From Streptomyces resistomycificus (GTDB lineage: Bacteria > Actinomycetota > Actinomycetes > Streptomycetales > Streptomycetaceae): a DNA stretch of 64,000 bases. Numbering within the stretch: the first letter of the stretch is position 1; each line of letters starts with the position of its first letter. The DNA is taken from the NCBI RefSeq assembly GCF_001514265.1, contig NZ_KQ948988.1, positions 1,061,395 through 1,125,394 of the forward strand, written 5' to 3'. Positions 32,432 to 41,203 of the stretch are shown one piece after another. The translations under genes were made by a program, and so were the position numbers. The notes beneath the pieces were generated by a model. That model was not told the origin of the DNA and did not search any database. It saw only the letters and a program-made list of their open reading frames with translations.

Positions 32432-33580
32432 ATGAAGTCCCTCTCACTCCGGGGGCCGGCCCGGGTCGCCGGTGTCGGCGTCCTCCTCTCGGCGGCCGCT
32501 GTCGATCTCGCCTCCTCGGCCGGCCGGAGCACCGGTGTCCGGCCGGTGGCGGTCGTGCTGCTCGTGGGCGGCGCCGCGGTGCTGTGGCCCGCCGTGCGAC
32601 GCCCCGGCCGGCTCACCCCCCAGGTGCGCTGCGCGGTGCCCGCCGTGGTCTCCGGCCTCTACACGCTGGCCTCGCTGCGCGGCACCGACGCCCTGTTCGG
32701 CCTGGGTGAGCTGCTGTGCCTGCTGTGCCTGCTGTGGATCGCGGTACGGCGCTGCCCGCGCCGCTGGGCCGTGGTGTGCGGTGTCCTGGACGGCGGTGCG
32801 GTCGTGGCCATGCCCGTGCGTGCCCTGCGCGACAGGCCGGACAATCTGCTGGGCTACATGCTCATCGGGCTGGTCCTCGTCGGCCTCACCGCCGGGTTCG
32901 CGGCCTCCGCGCGCTCCATGGAGTACCGCCGGACCGTGGCCGTCAGCGAGACCCGCCGCCTGGAACGCCTCGACATCGCCGCCGACCTGCACGACTTCGT
33001 CGCCCACCACGTCACCGGGATCCTCGTCCAGACCCGGATGGCCCGCATGACGGCCGACTCCCGGCAGGACGAACTCGATCCCGTCCTCGCCGGCATGGAG
33101 CGCGCCGCGACCGAGGCGCTGGCCTCGATGCGCCGCACGGTCGGCGTGCTGCGCGACACCGGCACCGAACCGGCCGACCAACGCCCGGTCGGCGACCTGG
33201 CCGGCATCGCCGGCCTCGTCGACCGCTTCGCGAGCCCGCCGCAGAAGGTCACCCTGCTCCGCGACCCGACGGTCCACGACGACCTCCCGCCCGAGGTCCA
33301 GGCGGCGGCCTTCCGCGTCGTCCAGGAGGCGCTGACCAACGTACGACGCCACGCGGGCGACGCGACCCAGGTCACCGTCCGGCTGCGCCTCGACCCGGGT
33401 CGCCTGGAGGTGGCCGTGACGGACGACGGCCGTGGCGGCGGCCGGCTCCCGGACGCGGCACACGGCGGAGGCTTCGGCCTCGTCGGCCTCAAGGAGCGGG
33501 TGACGGCCCTGGGCGGCGCGCTGCACGCGGGGCCGCGCGGCGGCCACGGCTGGGAGGTGCGAGCGGACTTCTCCGCCTGA
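32432..33580 (+). CDS. Two-component sensor histidine kinase, HisKA_3 type
   Basis: A 382-residue kinase. The N-terminus has five or more hydrophobic helices (for example VAVVLLVGGAAVLWPAV and YMLIGLVLVGLTAGFAAS), a membrane sensor. The dimerisation helix with the phosphorylated His reads DIAADLHDFVAHHVTGI (about residue 187). The ATP domain has the N-box VQEALTNVRRHAGDA and the G-boxes VTDDGRGGG and GFGLVGLKERV. It is divergent from the DUF4333/ABC operon and is the likely partner of the response regulator at 28300-29004. The start ATG 32432 is in a weak ribosome-binding context; a GTG at 32423 is possible. Confidence 0.9.
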   Translation: MKSLSLRGPARVAGVGVLLSAAAVDLASSAGRSTGVRPVAVVLLVGGAAVLWPAVRRPGRLTPQVRCAVPAVVSGLYTLASLRGTDALFGLGELLCLLCLLWIAVRRCPRRWAVVCGVLDGGAVVAMPVRALRDRPDNLLGYMLIGLVLVGLTAGFAASARSMEYRRTVAVSETRRLERLDIAADLHDFVAHHVTGILVQTRMARMTADSRQDELDPVLAGMERAATEALASMRRTVGVLRDTGTEPADQRPVGDLAGIAGLVDRFASPPQKVTLLRDPTVHDDLPPEVQAAAFRVVQEALTNVRRHAGDATQVTVRLRLDPGRLEVAVTDDGRGGGRLPDAAHGGGFGLVGLKERVTALGGALHAGPRGGHGWEVRADFSA

Positions 33581-34420
33581 CTACGGCTTGCGGCCGACCC
33601 CGCCGTACAGCGAGACGGGCCCTGGCCCGTCCGGCGCGTCGCCCCCCGCGTCGGGTTCCGGATGCCAGTCGGCCACCGACACGACTCCCGGGTCGAGGAC
33701 CTCAAGTCCCTTGAAGAAGCGGCCCATCTCGGCCTGTGACCGGGCCACCAGCGTCACCCCGCCCGCCGCGTACGCGGCGATGCCCCGCTGTACGTTCTCC
33801 GGTTCGAAGTCCGCGGTCATCGCCGACACCACCAGGCAGCTGCCCGGCGCGAGGGCCTCGACCAGGGTGTCCACCAGCTCGTGCGCGCCGTCCTCGTCGG
33901 CGACGAAGTGCAGCAGGGCGATCAGCGACAGGGCGACGGGCCGGTCGAAGTCGAGTATCCGGCGGGCCTGTTCGAGGATGGCCGCCGGTTCGCGGGCGTC
34001 CGCCTGGAGGTACTCCGTCACGCCCTCGGGGGTGCCGCGGAGCAGGGCCTCCGCGTGGGCCAGGACGATCGGGTCGTTGTCGACGTAGACGACCCGGGCG
34101 TCCGGCGCGAAGGACTGGGCGATCTGGTGGAGGTTGGGCTCGGTGGGTATGCCGGTGCCGATGTCGAGGAACTGGCGGATTCCCGCCTCCCGGGCGAGCC
34201 GGCGCGTGGCCCGCTGCATGAAGCGGCGGTTGGCGCGCGCCGCGCGAGGGGCTCCGGCGTCGATCGACATGATCTGCTTGCCGAGGGCCTCGTCGACCGG
34301 GTAGTTGTCCTTGCCGCCGAGGAACCAGTCGTAGACCCGGGCGGGATGGGGTCTGGTGGTGTCGATCCGGGTGACGCCGGGTCCGGTCGGGTGGGTCCGG
34401 TGGACGGCCGGCTCGGTCAC
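33581..34420 (-). CDS. DUF574-type SAM-dependent methyltransferase, copy 2
   Basis: A 279-residue paralogue of the protein at 24268-25080. The same landmarks appear: ARVYDWFLGGKDNYPVDE, AGIRQFLDIGTGIPTEPN, ARVVYVDNDPIVLAHAEAL and a domain end at VVSVADWHPEPDAG. The GTG start follows GAGGAG. Its stop codon directly abuts the stop of the histidine kinase, with no terminator between. The substrate is unknown. Divergence between the two copies is too large for a recent duplication. Confidence 0.88.
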   Translation of the reverse strand: MTEPAVHRTHPTGPGVTRIDTTRPHPARVYDWFLGGKDNYPVDEALGKQIMSIDAGAPRAARANRRFMQRATRRLAREAGIRQFLDIGTGIPTEPNLHQIAQSFAPDARVVYVDNDPIVLAHAEALLRGTPEGVTEYLQADAREPAAILEQARRILDFDRPVALSLIALLHFVADEDGAHELVDTLVEALAPGSCLVVSAMTADFEPENVQRGIAAYAAGGVTLVARSQAEMGRFFKGLEVLDPGVVSVADWHPEPDAGGDAPDGPGPVSLYGGVGRKP

Positions 34421-34512
34421 GCGGTGCTCCTCTGCTCGAATGCGCCTGCACGGTGTTCGACAGGATGTGCGAGCAGTCTGGCACGATCATGGGGCGGGAC
34501 GGAGGCGGTCTT

Positions 34513-34626
34513 CGGCCACCTGTCCGAGCGGCTGTCGGCCACCTGCGCGAGCGGCTGTCGGCCGCCGGTCCGGCGGTCCGCCGCCGACAGCCGACGGTCC
34601 GCCGCCGCGTCAACGCGGCGGCGGAC
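34513..34626. terminator. Tandem 23-bp repeats and nested perfect hairpins
   Basis: Two 23-bp repeats (34513-34535, 34536-34558; CGGCCACCTG start) lead into a hairpin of 10-bp arms (34552-34561 and 34584-34593) that contains a smaller 6-bp hairpin. A second, perfect 13-bp hairpin with a TCAA loop follows (34597-34609 and 34614-34626). The region lies 3' of the minus-strand DUF3140 gene and is best read as its terminator. Confidence 0.65.
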
Positions 34627-34653
34627 AGGGTTGGTTCGGGGTGCGCGGCGAGC

Positions 34654-34983
34654 TCAGGGCTTGAGCGGGTCGTGGCCCACCGTCATCAGGCGGTGCCGGC
34701 GCGTCTCTTCGGCCTCGGGTGCGTCGGCCGCGTCCGTCTCCTCGGTGACGGTGTCGACCACCTCGTACATGACGCTGATGTCGTCGTCGGTGAGGTCCGT
34801 ACGCCGCTTCTGCAGGATCGCCAGGACATGCTCGCCGGTGGGCGCGCCCGCGTGCTCCGGCAGGGGCTCCGCGTTCTCGGTGGCCTCGCTGACCCGCAAC
34901 CACGCGGCCAGTTCCTGGGAGGTCATGTTCACCACGCGGTGGAACTCCTGCCAGAGCGCGTCGAGTTCGAGGGCGTCGGTCAT
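34654..34983 (-). CDS. DUF3140 protein
   Basis: A 109-residue acidic protein with the DUF3140 pattern: ALWQEFHRVVNMTSQELAAW, LRVSEATENAE, then VLAILQKRRTDLTDDDISVM. Starts at ATG 34983 with AGAGG upstream. Its function is unknown; a nucleic-acid-binding guess would be unsupported. It follows the whiB-dps pair on the same strand, 37 bases beyond the dps stop, and may share their transcript. Confidence 0.85.
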   Translation of the reverse strand: MTDALELDALWQEFHRVVNMTSQELAAWLRVSEATENAEPLPEHAGAPTGEHVLAILQKRRTDLTDDDISVMYEVVDTVTEETDAADAPEAEETRRHRLMTVGHDPLKP

Positions 34984-35020
34984 CAAGTGCCTCTTCGTGC
35001 GCAGGGGTTCGGGCGTCGGG

Positions 35021-35503
35021 TCAGTCTTCCCTGGGCCAGTTCTCGGCGTCGAACATCCAGCGCTGCTTCTCCAGCTCGGCGGTGATCGAGATCAGCAGGT
35101 CCTGGGTGACCGGATCGGCGGACTCGGTCGCCTCGATGCGCTCACGCAGCCGTGCGATGGCGGCCTCCAGGGACTCGACCATCAGCCCGACGACCTCCGA
35201 GTCACGCACCCAGCCCTCCTTCGGGCCGGGCAGGGTGAAGGCCGACGCGACCGTCTCCGGGCGGCCGTCGGGCGGCAGGCCCAGCGCCGAGGAGCGTTCC
35301 GCGACGGTGTCCGCGAAGTCGCGCGCGGCCGTGACCACCTCGTCGAGCTGGAGGTGGATCGAACGGAAGCGTGGGCCCACGACGTTCCAGTGCGCCTGCT
35401 TCCCGATCAGGGAGAGCCCGAGGAGGTCAACCAGCGTGCTCTGCAGTGCGTCCCCGGTGACCTGACGGGCGGCTTCGGGAATCGTGCTCTTCACGACAGT
35501 CAT
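35021..35503 (-). CDS. dps: Dps-family DNA-protection / ferritin-like protein
   Basis: A 160-residue Dps protein, normal length. The ferroxidase segment reads KQAHWNVVGPRFRSIHLQLD followed by E, giving the His-His-Asp-Glu ligands shared between subunits. AGLPPDGRPETVASA-type loops and the C-terminal helix ELEKQRWMFDAENW fit the family. Twelve copies form a hollow shell that oxidises and stores iron and protects DNA in stationary phase. The start overlaps the stop of the upstream whiB-like gene (ATGA), and its AAGGAG site lies inside that gene, so translation is coupled. Confidence 0.92.
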   Translation of the reverse strand: MTVVKSTIPEAARQVTGDALQSTLVDLLGLSLIGKQAHWNVVGPRFRSIHLQLDEVVTAARDFADTVAERSSALGLPPDGRPETVASAFTLPGPKEGWVRDSEVVGLMVESLEAAIARLRERIEATESADPVTQDLLISITAELEKQRWMFDAENWPRED

Positions 35504-35757
35504 ATGGTGCGTCTCCTTGCAGCCTCGTCTTTCGTGGTGCGGAGCAGTGCGTCGCGCTCCTCCTCGCAGGTGCCGCCCCACACGCCCGAGGCCCGCCCGC
35601 TGTCCAACGCGTACGTCAGACACGGGCCGGCCACCGGACAGCGGGCGCAGACGCGTTTGGCGGCCGCGATCTCCCGCAGTGCCGGTCCGGTCGTGCCGAC
35701 GGGAAAGAACAGCTCAGGGTCCTCGCCCACGCAGGCCGCACTGCGCAACCACTCCAT
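35500..35757 (-). CDS. WhiB-family iron-sulfur transcriptional regulator
   Basis: An 85-residue WhiB-like protein. The four cluster Cys are in SAACVGEDPELFF and RVCARCPVAGPCLTYAL. The following turn GVWGGTCEEERDALL is the family's conserved DNA-interacting element. A basic tail (TTKDEAARRRTI) ends the protein. Starts at ATG 35757; the ribosome-binding site is weak and a longer form is possible. It overlaps dps by four bases. WhiB proteins bind a redox-sensitive [4Fe-4S] cluster and act with a sigma factor, which fits control of or by oxidative conditions. Confidence 0.92.
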   Translation of the reverse strand: MEWLRSAACVGEDPELFFPVGTTGPALREIAAAKRVCARCPVAGPCLTYALDSGRASGVWGGTCEEERDALLRTTKDEAARRRTI

Positions 35758-35943
35758 GGCTGCGCGGGTGCCCCGGGCGCACCGCCGCAAACACCGCGGT
35801 CGTACCCGCCCGCCTCGCCCACCGGGGCTCTTCCCGCGAGGAATCGTCCCGACTACAGTGAGGGAAAAGAGAAACTAGCAGCGCTAATTAACCGGTCGGT
35901 GATCGTGCCCCGATGCCGAGCGACGTCGGTCAGGAGTCCTTTC

Positions 35944-37131
<1,188 letters not shown>

Positions 37132-37230
37132 GCGGACACCACCCCCGAGGGCTTGACCGACGCCACCCCGGGTCACCTGGCGAGACGCTCCTTACGGGCC
37201 AGGTTCCTTGCACATAGCATCGGTCTTCGC

Positions 37231-38004
37231 ATGAACACCATGACCCTCTGGCACATCACCGGCTGGGAGTTCGCCGCCCTCGCCTTCGCCGCCCTGCTCG
37301 TCGGCTTCTCGAAGACGGCCGTGAGCGGGGCCAACACCGTCAGCCTGGCGATCTTCGCCGCGGTGCTGCCCGCCCGTGCCTCGACCGGTGTGCTGCTGCC
37401 GATCCTCATCGCCGGTGACGTGCTCGCCGTGCTGACCTACCGGCGCCACGCCCACTGGCCCACGCTGTGGCGACTGTTCCCGGCGGTCGCGGTGGGCGTC
37501 GTCGCCGGCACGCTGTTCTTGACGTGGGCGGGCGACGGGACCGTACGGACGTCGATCGGGGCGATCCTGCTGCTGATGGCCGGAGTGACGGTGTGGCGGC
37601 GCCGCACGGCCGACACGCAGGAGGAACCGGACTCGGTCAGTACCGGCGCCGGGCGCGTCAAGGCCCGTTCGTACGGCGTCCTCGGCGGTTTCACCACCAT
37701 GGTCGCCAACGCGGGCGGTCCCGTGATGTCGATGTACCTGCTCTCCGCGGGCTTCCGCAAGCTCGGTTTCCTCGGCACCTCCGCCTTCTTCTTCCTGATC
37801 GTCAACGTGTCCAAGGTGCCTTTCAGCGTCGGCCTCGGCCTGATCGACGGCCGCTCACTGCTCCTCGACGCGGCCCTCGTGGCCTTCGTCGTGCCCGGCG
37901 CGTTCATCGGCAAATGGGCTGTGAACCGGATCAACCAGCGGTTGTTCGAACAACTGGTGATCGCGGCGACGATCGTGGGCGGCCTCCAGCTTCTGCTGCG
38001 CTAG
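37231..38004 (+). CDS. TauE/SafE-type (TSUP) membrane permease
   Basis: A 257-residue membrane protein with seven or eight helices. Helix 1 is GWEFAALAFAALLVGFSKTA, with the family's GFSKTAVSGAN turn. The second half repeats the pattern (GFTTMVANAGGPVMSMYLLS). The family exports sulfite, sulfonates or similar anions; the substrate is unknown here. The ATG at 37231 lacks a good ribosome-binding site but earlier starts would add non-hydrophobic sequence. Only 33 bases separate it from cobK, so they may share a transcript. Confidence 0.85.
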   Translation: MNTMTLWHITGWEFAALAFAALLVGFSKTAVSGANTVSLAIFAAVLPARASTGVLLPILIAGDVLAVLTYRRHAHWPTLWRLFPAVAVGVVAGTLFLTWAGDGTVRTSIGAILLLMAGVTVWRRRTADTQEEPDSVSTGAGRVKARSYGVLGGFTTMVANAGGPVMSMYLLSAGFRKLGFLGTSAFFFLIVNVSKVPFSVGLGLIDGRSLLLDAALVAFVVPGAFIGKWAVNRINQRLFEQLVIAATIVGGLQLLLR

Positions 38005-38037
38005 CCGCGACAGAAGCGCACCTCGTAGGCTCGCGCC

Positions 38038-38784
38038 ATGCCTTCGCACGTCCTCATCCTCGGCGGCACCGCCGAGGCCCGGGAGCTGGCCGCGGTACTC
38101 GCGGCGCGCCGTGGTCTGCGTGTCACCACCTCGCTCGCCGGACGCGTGGCGCGGCCGGGGGCGATCGCCGGGGAGGTCCGGATCGGAGGCTTCGGCGGGG
38201 CGGAGGGGATGGCCGGCTGGCTGCGCGAGCAGCGGGTGGACGCGCTTGTCGACGCGACGCATCCCTTCGCCGCCGGGATCACCACGAACGCGGCGGCGGC
38301 CGCGGCGGCGACCGGGGTTCCCGCGGTGGTGCTGCACCGCCCGGCCTGGGAACCCGGCCCCGAGGACCGCTGGCACACCGTCCCGTCGCTGAGCACCGCG
38401 GCGGACCTGCTGCCGCGGCTCGGCCGACGCGTGTTCCTGACCACCGGACGGCTGGGCCTCGCCGCCTTCGCCCATCTCACGGACCTGCACTTCGTCGTAC
38501 GCTCCGTGGAACTGCCCGAGCCGCCGATGCCGCCGCACACCGAAGTCCTCCTGGCCCGCGGCCCGTTCACCGTCGCCGACGAGTCCGCCCTGCTGTACGA
38601 CCACTGCGTCGACGTACTGGTGACCAAGGACAGCGGGGGCGAGGCGACAGCCGCCAAGCTGACGGCCGCCCGGGAACTGGCGCTGCCCGTCGTCATCGTG
38701 GGACGCCCGCCCCTGCCGGACGGCGTGAAAGCGGTACCGGACGTGGCGGCGGTTCTGACCTGGCTCGGCCTCAGCCTGCGCTGA
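38038..38784 (+). CDS. cobK: Precorrin-6A reductase
   Basis: A 248-residue CobK/CbiJ family enzyme. The opening VLILGGTAEARELAAVLA binds NADPH. VDALVDATHPFAAGITTNAA is the conserved substrate loop, and LTTGRLGLAAFA, LLARGPFTV and LVTKDSGGEATAAKL follow the family order. It reduces precorrin-6A in aerobic cobalamin synthesis. cobF, the other cobalamin gene here, lies about 600 bases beyond on the opposite strand. No cobalamin riboswitch was recognised in the 33 bases upstream. The last 14 bases overlap the convergent hypothetical gene. Confidence 0.93.
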   Translation: MPSHVLILGGTAEARELAAVLAARRGLRVTTSLAGRVARPGAIAGEVRIGGFGGAEGMAGWLREQRVDALVDATHPFAAGITTNAAAAAAATGVPAVVLHRPAWEPGPEDRWHTVPSLSTAADLLPRLGRRVFLTTGRLGLAAFAHLTDLHFVVRSVELPEPPMPPHTEVLLARGPFTVADESALLYDHCVDVLVTKDSGGEATAAKLTAARELALPVVIVGRPPLPDGVKAVPDVAAVLTWLGLSLR

Positions 38785-39274
38785 CCACGCAGGCGCGCAT
38801 CCGGTCGACGGCCCGCAGCACCTCCTCGCGGTTCTTGGCGCTCTTGACCCAGGCGGGCAGCCGGGCGACGTAGGTCATCCGCGGACCGGTGCCGTACCAG
38901 GGGGCGCGCTCACGCAGCGGCGCGGCGACGAACTTCCCCAGCAGATCCAACTGCCGGAGGTTGTACGCCGACAGCACGCCGTGCCGGGTCTCGACCTGAA
39001 GCCACAGCGGAAGACGGAAGTAGGGATCGTGGTCCGGTGCCCGGGAGCCACCGGAGAGGGCGGCCCACCCGCCCTGCCAGGTCCGGGACAGCCCACAGGT
39101 ACGACAGACGAGACGGCGGGGCGTGAACAGCCGGGTGTGCGGCGGTGCTTCGGCTGTCGGCTGCGCCTGAACCCGGGCGATCCGCGCACAGCGCGGGCAG
39201 CGCACCAGTATCACGTCGATGAAGTCGTACTCGGTGCTGAGCGGATCACGGAAGCGGGCCGGTGGCGGAGACAT
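38771..39274 (-). CDS. Hypothetical protein with paired zinc-ribbon-like Cys motifs
   Basis: A 167-residue protein. Two CxxC pairs, VRCPRCARIARV and LVCRTCGLSRTW, about 40 residues apart, suggest one bound zinc. The rest has conserved-looking features (LPLWLQVETRHGVLSAYNLR, then WYGTGPRMTYVARLPAWVKS). The start at ATG 39274 has no strong ribosome-binding site. It is convergent with cobK and shares 14 bases with it. Its placement between cobK and cobF does not identify a role. Confidence 0.7.
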   Translation of the reverse strand: MSPPPARFRDPLSTEYDFIDVILVRCPRCARIARVQAQPTAEAPPHTRLFTPRRLVCRTCGLSRTWQGGWAALSGGSRAPDHDPYFRLPLWLQVETRHGVLSAYNLRQLDLLGKFVAAPLRERAPWYGTGPRMTYVARLPAWVKSAKNREEVLRAVDRMRACVVSAG

Positions 39275-39407
39275 GACCGTGAGTATGGCGACCGCCCACC
39301 CACCCGGCACCCGCTTTTCAGCGGCCGGCCGCGGCTTCCCGGAGGCCGGCGGACACGGTCGGGCGGCGGTGCTCAACGCGGGCTGCCTCGGCTTCGGGGC
39401 GGCGGAC

Positions 39408-40172
39408 CTACGGGTTACGGCGCAGCAGGTACGTGTCCATGATCCAGCCGTTGCGTTCACGGGCCTGCGCACGCAGCCGCTCGATACGGGGCGCGGCCTC
39501 CGCGATCGGCCCGGACACGAGGATCTCGTCCGGCGTGCCCAGGTAGGCACCCCAGTAGATGTCGATGTCCTCGTCGGCGTACGTCCGGAAGGCCTGCTGG
39601 GCGTCGAGCATCACGACGACGTCGTCCACGCCCTCGGGGAAGCCCTCGGCGAGCCGTCGGCCGGTGGTGATCTGGACGGGCCGGCCGACCCGGTTCAGGC
39701 CGGTGCGGTGCCGGGCGGCCAGCGCCGAGACACTGCTGATGCCGGGCACGACGTCGTACTCGAAGCGCACCGAACCCCCGTCGAGGATCTCGTCCAGGAT
39801 CCCGATCGTGCTGTCGTACAGCGCCGGATCCCCCCACACCAGGAACGCCCCGCGCCCGTTCTCGCCCAGCTCCTCGGCGATCAGCCGCGCGTAGATCCCG
39901 GCGCGGGCGCCACGCCAGTCACCGACGGCGGGGGAGTACGCGTCGCCGCCGGCGGCCCGGTCGCGCTCCGGGTCACGTGCCTCGACGACGCGGTACGTGC
40001 CCTGTGGCACATGCGCGTCGAGCAGGTCCCGGCGCAGCCGTACGAGGTCCGACTTGGCCTCGCCCTTGTCCAGGACGAAGAACACGTCCGTGCTCCGCAG
40101 CGCCCTGACCGCCTGCAGGGTCAGCTGGTCGGGGTCGCCCGCGCCGATACCGATGACATGGATGTTCCGCAC
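39408..40172 (-). CDS. cobF: Precorrin-6A synthase (deacetylating)
   Basis: A 254-residue SAM-dependent methyltransferase of the CobF type. The opening HVIGIGAGDPDQLTLQAVRA is the tetrapyrrole methylase signature. Later landmarks are AFLVWGDPALYDSTIGILDE, VVPGISSVSALAARHRTG, PVQITTGRRLAEGFPEGVDD and YWGAYLGTPDEILVSG. It methylates C-1 of the corrin precursor and releases acetate. GTG 40172 is preferred to the GTG at 40196, which lacks a ribosome-binding site. It is divergent from nothing close; DUF309 follows upstream on the same strand with 81 bases between. Confidence 0.92.
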   Translation of the reverse strand: MRNIHVIGIGAGDPDQLTLQAVRALRSTDVFFVLDKGEAKSDLVRLRRDLLDAHVPQGTYRVVEARDPERDRAAGGDAYSPAVGDWRGARAGIYARLIAEELGENGRGAFLVWGDPALYDSTIGILDEILDGGSVRFEYDVVPGISSVSALAARHRTGLNRVGRPVQITTGRRLAEGFPEGVDDVVVMLDAQQAFRTYADEDIDIYWGAYLGTPDEILVSGPIAEAAPRIERLRAQARERNGWIMDTYLLRRNP

Positions 40173-40253
40173 GCCCCCGAGTCTGCCGCACGGCACTGAC
40201 CACGTGTTCTCCGCGCCCGCGCGGCGCCCTCGCTCCCGCGCCGGGGAGGTGTC

Positions 40254-40769
40254 TCAGTCCCGGAGCCGTGGCGCCCGTTCCCGCGCGTCGATCGTCGCCT
40301 CGCCCCGCTCCACGTACTCGGCCAGCCGCCGCGCCCAGCCCACGACCCCCGCCAGGTCCATCCCGTACGGCCGTTCCCGCCCCGCCGACGACGCCCACTC
40401 CTCGACGGCCCCGGCCCCACGCCGCAGCAGCCGGGCGCCGCCCGTGACGTTGCCCCGCGCCGCGTGGGTGAGGCCCACGGCGAGCTGGGCCAGGCCGCGC
40501 CACAGGCCGCGCTCCTCCTCGGGGCCCGACTTCCAGGCGTCCTCGAACACCTCGTGCGCGTGGAACGGCTTCCCCGCGTCCAGCAGTTCCTGAGCCTCGG
40601 CCACGCTCTCGTCCGGCGTGCGGACGACCCCCTCGGGCTGCCGCCGCACGCCTTCCGCGCCGTACGGCAGGGGCCGCCCGAGCCCGTCCCGAGGCCGCGC
40701 GTTGCGCGCCCGCCCCTCGTCGTCCCGGTCCCGTGCGTCGGCCTGTCGTCCTGAGGATGCACTGCCCAT
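40254..40769 (-). CDS. DUF309 protein
   Basis: A 171-residue protein. The N-terminal 50 residues are basic and disordered (SSGRQADARDRDDEGRARNA). The DUF309 core is ELLDAGKPFHAHEVFEDAWK then LWRGLAQLAVGLTHAARGN and GGARLLRRGAGAVEEW. ATG 40769 opens the conserved part. The family is a small helical bundle of unknown function, frequently next to tRNA or nucleotide genes. It shares a strand with cobF and lies 119 bases from the tRNA gene on the other strand. Confidence 0.85.
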   Translation of the reverse strand: MGSASSGRQADARDRDDEGRARNARPRDGLGRPLPYGAEGVRRQPEGVVRTPDESVAEAQELLDAGKPFHAHEVFEDAWKSGPEEERGLWRGLAQLAVGLTHAARGNVTGGARLLRRGAGAVEEWASSAGRERPYGMDLAGVVGWARRLAEYVERGEATIDARERAPRLRD

Positions 40770-40888
40770 ACGACGATTGTGCCGCCCCCCACCCCCGGCC
40801 CACCCTGCCCCGCCCGCCTTCGGCAGGTCCTCTCCCGTGGGGTAAGGTGCTTCTCGCGTGATCACGCGGGGCACCGCGGGAAACGCAT

Positions 40889-40962
<74 letters not shown>

Positions 40963-41203
40963 CTTTGCGAAGTCGCAGGTCAGGGGCCGTTTCAGATAAG
41001 ATCTGAAACGGCCCCTTGATCATTCGTGCTGGTCCTTCCCTGCATGCTGCCCGGATGCTGAGGAGCCAACGGGTGAGGACAAGGTGCCGGTCCCACGCGC
41101 CGACAGTTCGCCGACCATCGAGGTCCGCCACGGTGCGCGACGGATCGCGACCTTGCCTGCCGATCGTCCCGTCGATGTCCTTGCGGCGATGGTCGGGAGC
41201 AGG
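40963..41203. other. Gene-free interval, terminator plus unassigned sequence
   Basis: Beyond the hairpin no gene is convincing. Open frames on both strands have no start signal and resemble nothing I recognise. No copy of the tRNA 3' end was seen within the interval. Confidence 0.5.
40982..41016 (+). terminator. Rho-independent-type terminator after tRNA-Pro
   Basis: A perfect 16-bp inverted repeat: arms 40982-40997 (AGGGGCCGTTTCAGAT) and 41001-41016, with loop AAG. The arms begin A and end T, so it can act in both directions. Confidence 0.85.

Noticed and set aside
33881..35878. 665-codon plus-strand frame
   Set aside because: It runs antisense to the DUF574, DUF3140, Dps and WhiB genes, all recognisable families.
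38004..40254. Cobalamin riboswitch upstream of cobK or cobF
   Set aside because: The upstream gaps (33 and 81 bases) are too short and no B12-box was recognised.
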